DNA from: Kordiimonadaceae bacterium
GTDB lineage: Bacteria > Pseudomonadota > Alphaproteobacteria > Sphingomonadales > Kordiimonadaceae
DNA: 12,423 nucleotides
Assembly: GCA_014238195.1 (NCBI GenBank)
Contig: JABABO010000358.1
Coordinates: 1-12,423 of the forward strand
Reading direction: 5' to 3'
The translations under genes and the position numbers were made by a program. The first letter of the stretch is position 1. Every line of letters begins with the position of its first letter. Of the stretch, positions 11,651-12,423 are shown piece by piece. The notes beneath the pieces are model-generated. The model saw nothing but the letters and a program-made list of their open reading frames with translations, had not been told where the DNA came from and searched no databases.

Positions 11651-12423
11651 ATGTCTGGTGAAAACGATATAAACATAAACCAAAGGCAAAAAGCATTACG
11701 CGAATGTCCTGATACTGCCACCCTTGACGCACTTTGCCGCGATTGTTTTCACACCTTTCAAGTCTCTTGCATAAATCAGAATTTTAACTCAGAAGAAAAT
11801 GCCCATAACACACCTTATCAATGCCCGAATTGCAACAAACCGCGCATTATCGCTCATGCTGAACTGTTTGACATTGCCATTGCACACATGGACTGCGATG
11901 CTTTTTTTGCTGCTGTCGAAAAACGCGATAACCCTGATTTAGCGAGTAAACCTTTAATCATTGGCGGTGGAACGCGGGGTGTTGTCTCCACATGTTGTTA
12001 TTTGGCCCGTATGAATGGTGTGCGTTCAGCTATGCCTATGTACCGCGCAAAAAAGCTCTGCCCCGATGCAGTGATAATCAAGCCTTCCCTAAAAAAATAC
12101 AGCGCAGCCAGCAAACAAATACGGGCAATGATGCAAGACCTGACGCCGCTAGTCGAACCGCTTTCGATTGATGAAGCTTTTCTCGATTTGACGGGGACAG
12201 CTCGGCTACATCAAAACCCACCCGCAGTCATGTTGGCGCGGCTCGCACATGATATTGAAGCAAATGTCGGTATTTCCGTCTCGATCGGTTTAGCCCCAAA
12301 TAAATTTTTGGCAAAACTTGGCTCGGATATGGATAAACCCCGTGGTTTTACCGTGATTGGGAACCATGATGCTAAAAAGCGCCTTGCGGCACTTCCCTTG
12401 TCACGCATCTATGGCATTGGTAA
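11651..12423 (+). CDS. dinB: DNA polymerase IV (DinB), zinc-ribbon form, 3' end outside window
   Basis: Y-family translesion polymerase; 257 codons are present before the window ends. I translated it by hand from ATG 11651, which follows AGGG by nine bases. Residues 1-70 are an N-terminal extension with two CxxC pairs, Cys29/Cys32 and Cys58/Cys61, that should bind zinc. The polymerase core then begins with AHMDCDAFFAAVEKR at 78-92. Catalytic Asp81 and the SIDEAF motif at 172-177 (Asp174, Glu175) are present. Phe86 occupies the steric-gate position that excludes ribonucleotides. GGGTRGVVSTCCYLAR at 105-120 and SIGLAPNKFLAK at 211-222 are typical of the family. The zinc-ribbon form is common in Alphaproteobacteria and is longer than E. 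coli DinB. It is closely linked to the HAD gene. No LexA-like box was seen in front of the operon. Confidence 0.93.
   Translation, partial: MSGENDININQRQKALRECPDTATLDALCRDCFHTFQVSCINQNFNSEENAHNTPYQCPNCNKPRIIAHAELFDIAIAHMDCDAFFAAVEKRDNPDLASKPLIIGGGTRGVVSTCCYLARMNGVRSAMPMYRAKKLCPDAVIIKPSLKKYSAASKQIRAMMQDLTPLVEPLSIDEAFLDLTGTARLHQNPPAVMLARLAHDIEANVGISVSIGLAPNKFLAKLGSDMDKPRGFTVIGNHDAKKRLAALPLSRIYGIG

Overview
The window looks like a piece of an alphaproteobacterial chromosome, moderately AT-leaning and densely coded. The best evidence is the divK-pleD pair with a divergent DUF3572 gene and a zinc-ribbon DinB polymerase, a neighbourhood typical of Alphaproteobacteria. The type of TonB-dependent receptor and the base composition would suit a marine lineage such as Kordiimonadales or Emcibacterales, but I cannot fix the order from sequence alone.

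Region A (1-8652) is an accessory catabolic and uptake cluster in two divergent halves. On the minus strand lie a TonB-dependent outer-membrane receptor and then a tripartite TRAP transporter in the order dctQ-dctM-dctP, with dctP cut by the window edge. On the plus strand lie a Gfo/Idh/MocA oxidoreductase with an N-terminal extension, an aldo-keto reductase resembling fungal xylose reductases, and a TauD/TfdA-type Fe(II)/2-oxoglutarate oxygenase with an H-x-E triad. The halves are separated by a 548-base regulatory region (4759-5306) rich in dyads. It holds a 22-of-28-position dyad with three GANTC (CcrM) sites just upstream of the likely receptor promoter, a perfect 17-base palindrome over a possible -10 box of the enzyme operon, and a leader hairpin. 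A plausible reading is that a carboxylated or otherwise anionic sugar-like compound crosses the outer membrane through the receptor and the inner membrane through the TRAP system, and is then handled by two NAD(P)-dependent oxidoreductases and an oxygenase. The substrate is unknown.

Region B (8677-12423) is core. divK and pleD (cell-cycle response regulator and diguanylate cyclase) run leftwards, and pleD converges on the oxygenase gene with a 24-base gap. A DUF3572 gene, a HAD-family hydrolase and dinB (cut by the right edge) run rightwards. The 208-base divergent promoter region has a 7-of-8 CtrA-like box in front of divK.

Two gene junctions carry repeats with a 19-base period that include the ribosome-binding region. 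One is perfect (7611-7648) and one partly decayed (10942-10973). No tRNA, rRNA, CRISPR array, insertion sequence or integrase was seen.
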